A DNA stretch of 64,000 nt from contig CALGMR010000012.1 of NCBI GenBank assembly GCA_937958815.1, positions 124,001 through 188,000 on the forward strand, given 5' to 3'. The stretch's first letter is position 1; the number at the start of each line of letters is the position of its first letter. Of this stretch, positions 47,485 to 56,634 are shown piece by piece. This DNA comes from an uncultured Rhizobiaceae group bacterium. Its GTDB lineage: Bacteria > Pseudomonadota > Alphaproteobacteria > Rhizobiales > Rhizobiaceae. Both the position numbers and the translations under genes were made by a program. The notes beneath the pieces were generated by a model. That model saw nothing but the letters and a program-made list of their open reading frames with translations, searched no databases and was not told the DNA's origin.

Positions 47485-49188
47485 TTATTGCCCCATTTCG
47501 TGGATCAGGCGTTTCAAAAGTTCCAATTCTTGAGCGAGTTTTTCATCTTCATTCAACATGGCTTCAATTTTGCGAACAGCGTGTAGGACAGTTGTATGGT
47601 CGCGCCCGCCAAAGCGCCTGCCAATTTCTGGCAAGGAGCGCGGCGTCAGGATCTTGGACAAATACATTGCAATCTGTCGTGGCCGCACAATAACGCGTGT
47701 GCGTCGGTTCGACAGAAGGTCATTGCGCGAAACATTGTAGTGACGCGCCACGACTTTTTGGATGTCTTCAATACGAACACGGCGTTGTTCACCAGATTGA
47801 ACCAAATGCCCGAGCATCCGATCAATGGCTTCGATTTCGACGGGGCCTTCTGAAAAGCGGTGCTGGATGAGCAATTGGTTAAATGCGCCTTCCAGATCAC
47901 GACCAGAGGATGCCACTTTTCCAGCAACAAACTCGAGAATGTCGTTGGGAATGTCCAGATTTGGATCATCCTTTTGGGCGTCACGATAGCGTAGGTCCAG
48001 CATTGTGTGGCGCATTTCAAGATCTGGTGCTTTGATTTCCAGAGCAACACCACCCTTTAGGCGCGAGCGCACACGATCATCCAAAGATTCCAGTTCGGAA
48101 GGGGGGCGATCGGCAGCAACAACAACCTGTTTGGCGCTGTCGATAAGGGCGTTCAAAAGGTGACAAAATTCCTGTTGGATCGACTTGCCCTGCAGAAACT
48201 GCATATCGTCGATCAAAAGCAGATCAATGTCGCGCAGAGATTCTTTGAACGAAAGTGCAGACTGGTCACGGATTGCAGATGCAAAACGCCACATGAAATA
48301 TTCCGCTGTCAGATAGAGAATTTTCATCCCACTGTTGCGGGCATTAGCCGCCCAAGCAATGGCTTGCAAAAGGTGTGTTTTGCCCAAACCAACATTGGCA
48401 TGAAGAAACAATGGGTTGAAACGGGCAGCGGCTCCATCGGCCTCGGCAACAGACCGTGCAGCAGCGCAGGCCATACGGTTTGATTTGCCTTCGACAAAAG
48501 TTGAAAATGTGAAATTTGGATCAAGAGGTGAACCCGTAAACCCAACCGGCGTATCAGACTTGTTCCGCATCGCGTTTGATGAAGAGCTTGCGGCAAAGCG
48601 ATTGCTGCTTCCCATTTTGCCACTAGGCGCCACGAGTGCATTGTCAAAACTATTGCCAATGGCTGACAATCGGCTTGTGGGTGATGCCGCGTTTGCATCT
48701 GCCTGCCCGGAAGCTCGTTCAGGTTGTGCTTCGCCGTTTTCTGCGTTTGCAGAGCGCACGGCACTTCTGATCACCACATCAATGCGCAATAAATCTTCGA
48801 TTTGCTCCTGCCAGAGTTCGAGCAAGATGGCCTTATAGTGTGTGCGGATCCAGCTTTTCAAAAAAGTGGTTGGAACAGAAAGGGTCAGCTGGCTTTTGGA
48901 AACCATTTCCAAACGACACCTGCCGAACCAGCTGGCAAAGGCTTCACTGCCCAAACGTGCTTTCAATTGAGCCTTCACACGCTCCCATTTCTGCGCATCT
49001 TTGGCAGAAACCGTTGGCCCTACTTGTCGGTTCTGATTGGTCTGACTGTGAGGCGTGTTGCCAGTTGCGTCCTTGACCGATGTTTTTAATTGAGCGGCAG
49101 GTTTGTTGCTAGAAGCTCTCGCTTTTGCTGCGCTGCTTTTTCCTGCCTCAGTCGTCGATCTTTGTGGGTTTGCACCATTCGTGTTCAT
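47485..49188 (-). CDS. dnaA: Chromosomal replication initiator DnaA
   Basis: AAA+ initiator that opens oriC. From ATG 49188 the protein has 567 residues, longer than usual. A 65-residue Ser/Thr/Asn/Gln-rich leader precedes domain I (about 66-142: [22 protein letters not shown]); a long linker (143-223) leads to the AAA+ domain with Walker [11 protein letters not shown] (265-274) and LLIDDMQF; the C-terminal HTH has the DnaA signature [16 protein letters not shown]. The frame extends to 49266, but ATG 49188 is the first ATG giving a sensible N-terminus; GGCGGA lies a few bases upstream. Confidence 0.97.
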   Translation of the reverse strand: MNTNGANPQRSTTEAGKSSAAKARASSNKPAAQLKTSVKDATGNTPHSQTNQNRQVGPTVSAKDAQKWERVKAQLKARLGSEAFASWFGRCRLEMVSKSQLTLSVPTTFLKSWIRTHYKAILLELWQEQIEDLLRIDVVIRSAVRSANAENGEAQPERASGQADANAASPTSRLSAIGNSFDNALVAPSGKMGSSNRFAASSSSNAMRNKSDTPVGFTGSPLDPNFTFSTFVEGKSNRMACAAARSVAEADGAAARFNPLFLHANVGLGKTHLLQAIAWAANARNSGMKILYLTAEYFMWRFASAIRDQSALSFKESLRDIDLLLIDDMQFLQGKSIQQEFCHLLNALIDSAKQVVVAADRPPSELESLDDRVRSRLKGGVALEIKAPDLEMRHTMLDLRYRDAQKDDPNLDIPNDILEFVAGKVASSGRDLEGAFNQLLIQHRFSEGPVEIEAIDRMLGHLVQSGEQRRVRIEDIQKVVARHYNVSRNDLLSNRRTRVIVRPRQIAMYLSKILTPRSLPEIGRRFGGRDHTTVLHAVRKIEAMLNEDEKLAQELELLKRLIHEMGQ

Positions 49189-49498
49189 AATAATCCGCCG
49201 TCTTTTGTATAAGGTCAGCAACCCGTGTTGAGTTGCACAAACTGGTTGAGCGCGACTGGTCCGCACGAAGCAGACTATACGCCGCAGTCTTTGGCGGTGG
49301 TGTTATTCGTGTAAGTCCACGGTTGTGCGGGTTAGGAGCGTCCGAAGACATTTGTTGGTTGCTTGGACAATAAAGTCACCTTTGATCACGATTTACACTC
49401 CTGTTTTCGGCTTTCTTTGAAGCCTTGTTTTCATATGAAGCTCAATGAGCTTCTGTCCCTGTGAACCGGTTAAGGTTCGAATTCCTAGTTTTGACGCC
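49189..49498. other. dnaA 5' region, no gene found
   Basis: This 310-base gap between the rhodanese stop and dnaA holds a perfect hairpin GAAGCTC-AAT-GAGCTTC (49437-49453), a smaller GGCTT/AAGCC stem just before it, and a 14-base near-tandem repeat at its edge (49485-49512) that includes the rhodanese stop. I find no consensus DnaA box and no convincing promoter by eye. Confidence 0.6.
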
Positions 49499-49927
49499 CT
49501 AATTCTGACGCCATGGAAGACCAGCGGCTTTCCAGCCGTTGACCTGACCGCGGTGTCCTTCATTATCTGGGTCGCCTTCAAAGCCACCCGTAATATTGTA
49601 TGTTTCCTTGTAACCAAGCTCCCACATGGTACGCGCGGCAGCTAAGCTGCGCACCCCAGAACGGCAAAGGAAACAAAGCTTGGCGTCGTGTCCCAGTTGC
49701 ATTTTCTGCAAGGTTGCAGCCAATTCTTTTGCGAAATTTGGGTCGACGGTCATTGTCGGGAATACGGCCCACTGCTGAGGTATGATTGGGTTCATATCGG
49801 CGCCAAGGTTTGGCATACCCACAAAAGCCCATTCAGCATTGGTGCGAACATCAATCAGCACCGCATTGGGAGATTGGGAGAGAAGGTCCCAACATTCCGA
49901 AACTGAAATTTCTCCACCGTAGTTCAA
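49499..49927 (-). CDS. Rhodanese-like domain protein
   Basis: Single-domain sulfurtransferase-like protein of 142 residues. The active-site loop is CFLCRSGVRS (Cys with Arg), preceded by LIDVRTNAEWAFVGMPNLG. The last stretch GHRGQVNGWKAAGLPWRQN is typical of a Rhizobiales rhodanese subgroup. The open frame extends to 50032, but the upstream part looks unlike the family; TTG 49927 (begins NYGGEISVSECW) with AGAGG just upstream is preferred. It lies upstream of dnaA on the same strand. Confidence 0.82.
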   Translation of the reverse strand: MNYGGEISVSECWDLLSQSPNAVLIDVRTNAEWAFVGMPNLGADMNPIIPQQWAVFPTMTVDPNFAKELAATLQKMQLGHDAKLCFLCRSGVRSLAAARTMWELGYKETYNITGGFEGDPDNEGHRGQVNGWKAAGLPWRQN

Positions 49928-50575
49928 GACACACCTCTTCGTTGCCAGCACAACGACGTTGCGCAGACCAATTAACAAATATTCCGTAATTCCCCCTAAG
50001 CACCGGAAAATCCAAGCACCCAGCAAAGCCATTGATGTTTAGACAGACAACGAGGTTTAGTGGCGTATGGATCCTTACAACAAGGTTCTCTTTCGACACC
50101 TGAAACCAGCAATTATTGTCAATTTTATTCCCGTCTAATCGGCTCTGAAAGTCAACATACACATGGGGTTTGGGAGCGACAAGATGACTCAACAATGAAT
50201 CTTTTTAACATGCCAAATTTTGGCGAAAACGAAGAAAATTTTAGAAAAAAAATCACGAAAAAAAAGGCTTACGAATCAACATGAATCACAGTTTGTTCGC
50301 CCTTCAACTGCTTCAAATATCGACCCAAAATTTTTTATAACTCCAGCGGTACTTGACTCGCATTTTTCGGCATTTTTCGAGCAATATTGAAACAGTGGGT
50401 TCTCATACCTTTATATAAAGCATTGTAATTGCTTATTTTTTTCTGTCACGAATCTGTTGTGAATTTGGAGGAACTTTACCGTGTTCTGGAGTCGGATTTG
50501 GCGAAAATATCGCTCAAAATCTCAATCTGCACTTGGAAATATAAGCTTGGCGAGATGTGCACAATTTTTGTACGC
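49928..50575. other. AT-rich intergenic region with clustered GANTC sites
   Basis: About 650 bases with no gene I can support. It contains seven GANTC sites (50186, 50197, 50273, 50283, 50355, 50450, 50489) and a perfect ten-base tandem repeat GCATTTTTCG (50360-50379). No consensus DnaA box is visible; a single near match (TTGTGCACA on the minus strand, near 50555) is too weak to call. Confidence 0.7.
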
Positions 50576-50608
50576 ACAAAAAAACCCGCCTTGAAACAAG
50601 ACGGGTTT
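50576..50608 (-). terminator. Intrinsic terminator after rpsT
   Basis: On the minus strand AAACCCGTCTTG pairs with CAAGGCGGGTTT (one mismatch) around TTT and is followed by a T run. It lies 60 bases after the rpsT stop. The hairpin is nearly symmetric, but the T run favours the minus direction. Confidence 0.85.
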
Positions 50609-50667
50609 CCAAAAATCACTACATTGCGGGCAGTTAAGAGACAGCTGCCCCAGTATTGACCGGCTTA

Positions 50668-50934
50668 TTAAGCGCCGAGTGCTTTCACACGCGCTGAAAG
50701 GCGAGAGATTTTGCGTGAAGCAGTGTTCTTATGAATAATGCCCTTACTGGCAGATTTCATAACTACTGGCTGAACTGTTTTGAAAACGGCCTCAGCTGCT
50801 TTTTTGTCGCCAGCTGCAATGGCTTCTTCCAAAACGCGCAAGTTAGAGCGCATGTTTGTGCGACGTGATTTGTTGATCGCTGTTTTGCGAGCAATTTTAC
50901 GTGTGGCTTTCTTTGCCGAACTTGTATTGGCCAT
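50668..50934 (-). CDS. rpsT: 30S ribosomal protein S20
   Basis: Small basic ribosomal protein of 88 residues that binds 16S rRNA. Begins [25 protein letters not shown], rich in Lys and Arg, and ends [16 protein letters not shown] codon lies directly before the ATG (TTGATG); E. coli rpsT uses UUG, but the ATG at 50934 fits the family and has AAAGGG about eight bases upstream. It has its own promoter and leader hairpin upstream, and a terminator downstream. Confidence 0.97.
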   Translation of the reverse strand: MANTSSAKKATRKIARKTAINKSRRTNMRSNLRVLEEAIAAGDKKAAEAVFKTVQPVVMKSASKGIIHKNTASRKISRLSARVKALGA

Positions 50935-50995
50935 CAAAAGCCCTTTCTAAATGTTCCAAAATCTGTTGCGTCTGCAAGATGTCGTCTGCGCGCAA

Positions 50996-51026
50996 ACAAA
51001 AATGGCGGCTGTCGTGAGATAGCCGC
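50996..51026 (-). promoter_or_regulatory. Leader hairpin with T run upstream of rpsT
   Basis: On the minus strand GCGGCT pairs with AGCCGC across a ten-base loop and is followed by CATTTTTG. It can end transcripts from echA. Because the predicted rpsT promoter lies upstream of it, it also falls at the very start of the rpsT mRNA and could attenuate it. Confidence 0.55.
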
Positions 51027-51036
51027 TATGGGCGGT

Positions 51037-51065
51037 GATTTACGGCGAGGACGTCGATGTGTCAA
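51037..51065 (-). promoter_or_regulatory. rpsT: Predicted rpsT promoter
   Basis: On the minus strand TTGACA (51060-51065) and TAAATC (51037-51042) are 17 bases apart, a near-consensus sigma-70 promoter. Transcription should start near 51030, giving a leader of about 95 bases before rpsT. Confidence 0.6.
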
Positions 51066-51107
51066 TAGGAATTTGTTGCCCAAGCCCTACAAACAAAGGT
51101 TGCTTGC

Positions 51108-51881
51108 TTAACGGTTCTCAAACTGCGGTTTACGTTTTTCGATAAAGGCCTGCATACCTTCGTCTTGATCATCAGTGGCAAACAGCGAGTGAAACGAACG
51201 GCGCTCAAACAAAATGCCTTCATGAAGGGTCGTTTCAAAGGCTTTGTTCACGCTTTCCTTTGTCATGGCCACAGAAGGTTGTGAGAATTCTGCAATTTTA
51301 TTGGCCGCTTCAATCACTTCATCCAAATGATCGTTTGCAGCAACAACGCGAGAGACCAATCCGCATCTTTCTGCTTCTTCTGCATCCATCATTCGCCCTG
51401 TGAGGCACATATCCATGGATTTGGACTTTCCAACAAACCTTGTAAGCCGTTGTGAACCACCCATGCCTGGCATGACACCAAGGGTAATTTCGGGTTGTCC
51501 AAATTTCGCGGTATCAGCTGCAATGATGAAGTCGCAAATCATGGCCAGTTCACAACCGCCACCCAAGGCATAGCCAGCAACCGCGGCGATGATTGGTTTG
51601 TTTATTGCTGAAAGCGGGTCCCACCCAGCGAAAAGATCCTGTTTATACGCATCCATATAAGAAAGGGGCTGCATTTCTTTAATGTCTGCCCCAGCAGCGA
51701 AGGCTTTTTCTGATCCAGTGATGACCAAACAGCCAATTTTTTCATTATTGTCGTAGGCCTGAGCAGCTTTGATCACCTCTTCCATAAGAAGAGTGTTTAA
51801 AGCGTTGAGCGCTTTTGGACGGTTGAGCGTGATGACCCCAACTCTGCCCCGCGTTTCGACCTTTATGGTTTCATAAGCCAT
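51108..51881 (-). CDS. Enoyl-CoA hydratase (crotonase family)
   Basis: Hydrates 2-enoyl-CoA to 3-hydroxyacyl-CoA in beta-oxidation. 257 residues; both catalytic Glu are kept (GGGCELAM and FGQPEITLG), with oxyanion loops in [10 protein letters not shown] and AGYALGGG. The N-terminal [26 protein letters not shown] is standard. It sits between mutM and rpsT, as often seen in Rhizobiales. Confidence 0.95.
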   Translation of the reverse strand: MAYETIKVETRGRVGVITLNRPKALNALNTLLMEEVIKAAQAYDNNEKIGCLVITGSEKAFAAGADIKEMQPLSYMDAYKQDLFAGWDPLSAINKPIIAAVAGYALGGGCELAMICDFIIAADTAKFGQPEITLGVMPGMGGSQRLTRFVGKSKSMDMCLTGRMMDAEEAERCGLVSRVVAANDHLDEVIEAANKIAEFSQPSVAMTKESVNKAFETTLHEGILFERRSFHSLFATDDQDEGMQAFIEKRKPQFENR

Positions 51882-52014
51882 TCGCTGTGTTCCTTTAATG
51901 TATTCATTACGTCACGAGATCGCGAGCTCAGCAGATTCCAAAACGGGTTCAAAATCTGCAAACAGTTTGGCCGAATTGCACCCAATTTGAAACCATTCTT
52001 TGCCTTACAAACTT

Positions 52015-52911
52015 TTATCGTTGGCAGGACGAACAATAAAAAGTGCTGCGTCCGGACTGTACAATTCGCGAAATAGACTTTCCGCACCCCTCGTGACGAC
52101 AAGGCGCACCTTCACGATCGTAAGCGGCAAATGAATGTTGAAAATATCCTAGACTGCCATCAGTTTGGGCATGGTCGCGCAAGGATGAACCGCCTGCTTT
52201 GATGGCATCTGCGATCACGTCGCGAATGTGTTTTTCCAACGTCACGAGACGGTCAGTCGGTTTGCCTGACGCTTTCACCAAAGTTCCAGCTTTACGCTTG
52301 GGGGAAAGCTTGCTGCGCCATAGGGCTTCGCAAACATATATATTGCCAAGACCCGCAATCACACGTTGATCCAATAGAGCAGACTTTAACGGCGCCCCTT
52401 TTTTCAAAAGTGCCTGGGCCAGCACATCGGGTGTGAGCGCGTTCCCAACAGGTTCAACACCCATATTTTTAAATGTTGGATGATCCACAAGTTCGGATCG
52501 TTTGCACATCAGCATGAAACCAAAGCGGCGAGGATCATTGTAGATGACACGCGCTATTCGTCCGGACTGCTGTCTCAGATGAAATGTCACATGGTCATGA
52601 GCCGCAAGTCTGGTTTTCTCATGATGAAAAACACCCGGTGTTGTATCGCCAATTGCATCTTCTTCAATGCGAAAGGAACCCGACATTCCTAGATGCATGA
52701 TGACCACTTGGCCGTTTGATATATCGACCAATAAATATTTGGCGCGACGTCCTACCGAAACAACCTGTTGCCCTTCCAAAAATTCGGCAAATTGGTCTGG
52801 AAAGGGAAATCGTAAATCCGGTCGGCGCAGCTCCAGGCGCTCAACGGTGGCGCCTTCCATGATCGGGGCAAGCCCCCGCCGCACGGTTTCAACTTCGGGC
52901 AATTCTGGCAT
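52015..52911 (-). CDS. mutM: Formamidopyrimidine-DNA glycosylase (Fpg)
   Basis: Bifunctional glycosylase/AP lyase removing 8-oxoguanine. 298 residues; after Met removal the catalytic Pro is in [13 protein letters not shown]. The H2TH region and Lys in the KYLLVDISN segment are present, and the C-terminal zinc finger reads CRHEGC...FYCSSCQR. Its start ATG overlaps the SDR stop by one base, so it is coupled to that gene. Confidence 0.97.
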   Translation of the reverse strand: MPELPEVETVRRGLAPIMEGATVERLELRRPDLRFPFPDQFAEFLEGQQVVSVGRRAKYLLVDISNGQVVIMHLGMSGSFRIEEDAIGDTTPGVFHHEKTRLAAHDHVTFHLRQQSGRIARVIYNDPRRFGFMLMCKRSELVDHPTFKNMGVEPVGNALTPDVLAQALLKKGAPLKSALLDQRVIAGLGNIYVCEALWRSKLSPKRKAGTLVKASGKPTDRLVTLEKHIRDVIADAIKAGGSSLRDHAQTDGSLGYFQHSFAAYDREGAPCRHEGCGKSISRIVQSGRSTFYCSSCQR

Positions 52912-53681
52912 TAGACGTGCTGTCCACCATTCACGTGCACTTCAGCCCCATTCACATAACTGGCAGCATCCGAACACAGATAAAAAATAGTCTCCGCCAC
53001 TTCTTGTGTTTCCCCAAGTCGGCCAAGTGGAATATCTTTTATCAAGCCATCCGTTCCAGGCGACAATATAGAAGTGTCGATTTCGCCAGGTGCGATTGCG
53101 TTCACGCGAATGCCGTGAGGGCCAAAATCTGCTGCCATTTCTCGGGTCAAAGAAGCCAGAGCTGCCTTAGAGGTGGCATAGGCACTGCCCGCGAACGGGT
53201 GCACGCGGCCACCAGCAATAGAAGTAACATTGACGATCGCCCCACTTGCTGAAGCGAGTTCGTCCATCAGTCCTCGCGCCAAAAGAATGGGCGCAAAAAA
53301 GTTCACTTGAAAAACCTGCCGCCAAACCTGCATGGGAGTGTCAAGTGTGCTAGGGCGGTTGCCGCCTTCAAGTTTGGGCGAAATGCCAGCATTGTTGACA
53401 AGTGCATGCAGTTTCCCCCCTTCTTGCTCAAGTCGGCTGCGAATGTCTGCAACTGCCAATCCAAGGCTGTCTGCGTCCGCCAAATCAACCTGCACATGAT
53501 TTGCTGCACCTTCGGGCCATGGGCAGGCGTCATCGAAAGGTTGGCGAGACAAAGTCAAAACCCGCCATCCCGCTTTCGAGAAGCGCATAACGGCGGCATG
53601 ACCGATTCCCCGACTTGCACCCGTAAGAACAATTGTCTTGCGGGTTTCAGTTTCAGAGCTGGTTTTCAAAGTGTTTTCCAT
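52911..53681 (-). CDS. Short-chain dehydrogenase/reductase
   Basis: Classical SDR of 256 residues: cofactor loop [13 protein letters not shown], catalytic Ser in [13 protein letters not shown] (Tyr and Lys in [10 protein letters not shown]) and the C-terminal [15 protein letters not shown]. No basic residue pattern clearly decides between NAD and NADP. It may act on 3-oxoacyl groups or sugars; unknown. Divergent from glpK and coupled to mutM. Confidence 0.92.
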   Translation of the reverse strand: MENTLKTSSETETRKTIVLTGASRGIGHAAVMRFSKAGWRVLTLSRQPFDDACPWPEGAANHVQVDLADADSLGLAVADIRSRLEQEGGKLHALVNNAGISPKLEGGNRPSTLDTPMQVWRQVFQVNFFAPILLARGLMDELASASGAIVNVTSIAGGRVHPFAGSAYATSKAALASLTREMAADFGPHGIRVNAIAPGEIDTSILSPGTDGLIKDIPLGRLGETQEVAETIFYLCSDAASYVNGAEVHVNGGQHV

Positions 53682-53748
53682 ATTTCCTATCTAGGCGAAA
53701 GAAAGACGCTTGCCTATGGTGATGTTCAAATCGTGTTGGGAGCGAAAA

Positions 53749-55254
53749 ATGTCTTCATCTACAAAAACCGCAATTCTGGCAATCGATCAGGGCACAACAT
53801 CATCACGGGCAATCGTGTTCGGTCCCGATCAGAACGTATTGGGATCTTCACAGCAAGAGTTTGCCCAGCATTTCCCGAAATCGGGTTGGGTGGAGCACGA
53901 CGCAGAAGAAATTTGGGAAGGTGTGGTCGCTGTATGTCGTGCAGCGATCGCCGATGCCGGTTTACAGGCGGACGATATAGCTGCAATCGGGATTACAAAC
54001 CAAAGGGAAACGACGCTGGTTTGGGACCGTAAAACAGGAAAACCCATTCACAATGCGATTGTTTGGCAGGACCGCAGGACATCGCAATTTTGCGCCGAGT
54101 TAAAAGAACAAGGCCTTGAAGCAGAAGTTTCAGAACGTTCAGGCCTTCTGCTTGACCCCTATTTTTCTGGCACGAAGCTGCGCTGGCTTTTGGAAAATGT
54201 GGACGGCGCGCGCCAAAGCGCAGAGAGCGGAGATTTGGTCTTTGGAACGATTGATACGTTCTTGATATGGCGACTGACCAACGGCAAACGCCATGTCACC
54301 GATGCCACAAACGCTGCACGAACTCTGATGTACAATATTGGAGAGAATGTTTGGGATGAACGTTTGCTGGACATTCTCAACATTCCAGCAAAAATGCTGC
54401 CAGAAGTCCTCGATTGCGCTGCAGATTTTGGGGTGACCGAGAAAGACGTTCTGGGCGCTGAAATTCCGATCTACGGGGTTGCTGGCGATCAACAGGCTGC
54501 AACCATTGGCAATGCTTGTTTCGATGCTGGGATGCTAAAATCAACCTATGGAACAGGCTGTTTTGCACTCTTGAACACTGGGCCAGACAAAGTCACATCT
54601 CAAAACAGAATGCTGACAACCATCGCCTATCGCCTTGACGGCGAAACCACATATGCGCTGGAAGGCTCGATATTTATGGCAGGCGCAACGGTTCAATGGC
54701 TGCGCGACGGATTGAAAATTATTGACGATGCGGCACAAACATCAAAGATGGCGGAGGCGTCTGATCCTGAACAAACTGTCTATCTCGTGCCAGCCTTTGT
54801 TGGTTTGGGCGCGCCATACTGGGATGCAGATGCGCGCGGCGCATTGTTTGGCATGACGCGTGGAACAGGGCCCAACGAAATCGCTAAAGCAGCACTCGAA
54901 GCCGTGTGCTATCAAACGCGCGATTTGCTGGAAGCGATGAAGTCTGATTGGGGCAGTGCGGAGGATACAATTTTGCGCGTCGACGGCGGCATGGTTGCAA
55001 GTGATTGGACGATGCAGCGGCTTGCCGACATGTTGGCGGCACCTGTGGATCGTCCCAATATTTTGGAGACCACTGCTCTTGGGGTTGCTTGGCTGGCAGG
55101 GTCACGCGCAGGTGTTTGGCCCGACAAGGAAGGCTTTGCAAAAACCTGGTCAAGAGAGTGTCGGTTTGAACCGTCAATGGAACAGGAAACACGGCAGAAA
55201 CTTTACGAAGGGTGGCAGCAGGCCGTTCAAAAAACCCTCAGCACAAAAAATTGA
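53749..55254 (+). CDS. glpK: Glycerol kinase
   Basis: ATP-dependent phosphorylation of glycerol, FGGY family. 501 residues; the N-terminal ATPase signature is [16 protein letters not shown] signatures are in [15 protein letters not shown] and [14 protein letters not shown], and [16 protein letters not shown] follows. The frame extends to 53710; ATG 53749 has GGGAGCG upstream. No glpF, glpD or glpR gene is present here. Confidence 0.96.
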   Translation: MSSSTKTAILAIDQGTTSSRAIVFGPDQNVLGSSQQEFAQHFPKSGWVEHDAEEIWEGVVAVCRAAIADAGLQADDIAAIGITNQRETTLVWDRKTGKPIHNAIVWQDRRTSQFCAELKEQGLEAEVSERSGLLLDPYFSGTKLRWLLENVDGARQSAESGDLVFGTIDTFLIWRLTNGKRHVTDATNAARTLMYNIGENVWDERLLDILNIPAKMLPEVLDCAADFGVTEKDVLGAEIPIYGVAGDQQAATIGNACFDAGMLKSTYGTGCFALLNTGPDKVTSQNRMLTTIAYRLDGETTYALEGSIFMAGATVQWLRDGLKIIDDAAQTSKMAEASDPEQTVYLVPAFVGLGAPYWDADARGALFGMTRGTGPNEIAKAALEAVCYQTRDLLEAMKSDWGSAEDTILRVDGGMVASDWTMQRLADMLAAPVDRPNILETTALGVAWLAGSRAGVWPDKEGFAKTWSRECRFEPSMEQETRQKLYEGWQQAVQKTLSTKN

Positions 55255-55378
55255 TACAACTTAGTTCGAAAACTCGGCTGACTAATGATACACGCCATTT
55301 GATTTTTAACATGGTTTGGTCGTAAGGCTTCACCAAGATTTTGCACAACGATTTGTGCACCACTATCAGGAGACCCGA

Positions 55379-56611
55379 ATGCGTCGGATTTTTTCTACCC
55401 TTCTTATCACCAGTGCCCTTGCACTTGGAACGACGTTCAGCGTCAAGGCTGCAGACCCCAATCCAAAAGACTGGAAAGCGGTTGAAGCTGAAGCCAAAGG
55501 GCAGACCGTCTATTTCAATGCATGGGGCGGTTCGCCCAACATCAACGACTACATTGCTTGGGCGGGGTCAGTTCTGAAGGAGCGCTATGGCGTGACTGTC
55601 GAACATGTGAAACTGGACGACACAGCAAATGCCGTGGCCACTGTGGTTGCAGAAAAGACAGCCGGTAAAGACAAAGATGGTCGCATTGATTTGATCTGGA
55701 TCAATGGTGAAAACTTTGCCGCAATGAAAAGACAAGAGCTTTTGTTTGCACCAGGTTGGGCCGATAAGCTTCCCAATTGGCAATATGTTGATGTGGAAAA
55801 CAAACCAACCATCACAGTCGATTTCACCATCCCAACAGATGGTTTGGAATCACCTTGGGGGGGCGCCAAAATGGTGTTCTTCCATGATACGGCCCGCGAA
55901 AAGGCAGGAAAACTTCCGAACTCCACGTCCGATTTGGTGGCATGGGCTGCGGCCAATAAAGGTCGGTTTTCCTATCCTGCTCCACCGGACTTCATCGGCT
56001 CTTCGTTTTTGAAACAGGCTTTGACTGAATTGGCCACTGAACCTGCAAAGCTCTTGCAGCCAGTGAACAAAGACGAATTCTCAGAGGTGACGGCACCGCT
56101 GTTTGCAATGCTGGACAAACTACACCCTAATATGTGGCGCAGCGGTCGTGCTTACCCGCAAAACTACCCTGCTATGAGCCAACTCTTGGCTGATGGCGAA
56201 TTGGACATTATTTTTGCTTTCAATCCGTCAGAAGCGTCCAGTGCAATTGCACAAAACCGCCTTCCAAACACAGTACGGTCATTCACGTTTTCTGGTGGCA
56301 CATTGGGCAACACGCACTTCGTGGCTGTACCCTACAATGCCAGGTCAAAAGCTGGTGCATTGGTGTTGGCAAATTTCCTTATTTCACCAGAAGCGCAAGT
56401 GCGCAAACAGAACCCAAATTTTTGGGGTGACCCAACGGTTTTGAATGTAAACAAGTTGAACGATGCGCAAAAAGCAGAATTTGCAGCACTTGATCTTGGT
56501 ATCGCCACGTTGAAACCAGAAGAACTCGGACCAATGTTGCCAGAACCCCATCCCAGTTGGATGGTGGAGATTGAGAAAGAATGGACGCGCCGCTACGCTG
56601 CAGCCAATTGA
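55379..56611 (+). CDS. ABC transporter substrate-binding protein, YnjB type
   Basis: Periplasmic binding protein of 410 residues. A signal peptide is clear: MRRIFSTLLITSALALGTT, ending at VKA before ADPNPKDW. The mature part begins with QTVYFNAWGGSPNINDYIAW, as in E. coli YnjB. The frame runs upstream to 55316; ATG 55379 has AGGAG eight bases before it. First gene of a binding protein-permease-ATPase operon. Its ligand is unknown; thiamine has been proposed for the family but is not shown here. Confidence 0.88.
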   Translation: MRRIFSTLLITSALALGTTFSVKAADPNPKDWKAVEAEAKGQTVYFNAWGGSPNINDYIAWAGSVLKERYGVTVEHVKLDDTANAVATVVAEKTAGKDKDGRIDLIWINGENFAAMKRQELLFAPGWADKLPNWQYVDVENKPTITVDFTIPTDGLESPWGGAKMVFFHDTAREKAGKLPNSTSDLVAWAAANKGRFSYPAPPDFIGSSFLKQALTELATEPAKLLQPVNKDEFSEVTAPLFAMLDKLHPNMWRSGRAYPQNYPAMSQLLADGELDIIFAFNPSEASSAIAQNRLPNTVRSFTFSGGTLGNTHFVAVPYNARSKAGALVLANFLISPEAQVRKQNPNFWGDPTVLNVNKLNDAQKAEFAALDLGIATLKPEELGPMLPEPHPSWMVEIEKEWTRRYAAAN

Positions 56612-56634
56612 TCTTGATTTTCTGTTAAACGAAA

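Noticed and set aside
49470-49490. GGTTCGAATTCC, resembling a tRNA T-loop
   Set aside because: The flanking bases pair poorly and no D-arm, anticodon arm or acceptor stem can be drawn upstream.
50429-50659. Plus-strand open frames in the dnaA-rpsT gap, including a GTG at 50481 with GGAGG upstream
   Set aside because: The longer frame crosses the rpsT terminator and matches no family. The frame from GTG 50481 has a good ribosome site but is under 40 codons and ends in the same hairpin. Not enough to call a gene.
49928-50667. Chromosomal origin of replication
   Set aside because: AT-rich and near dnaA, but no DnaA boxes; in many alphaproteobacteria the origin lies near hemE rather than dnaA. 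GC-skew would decide.
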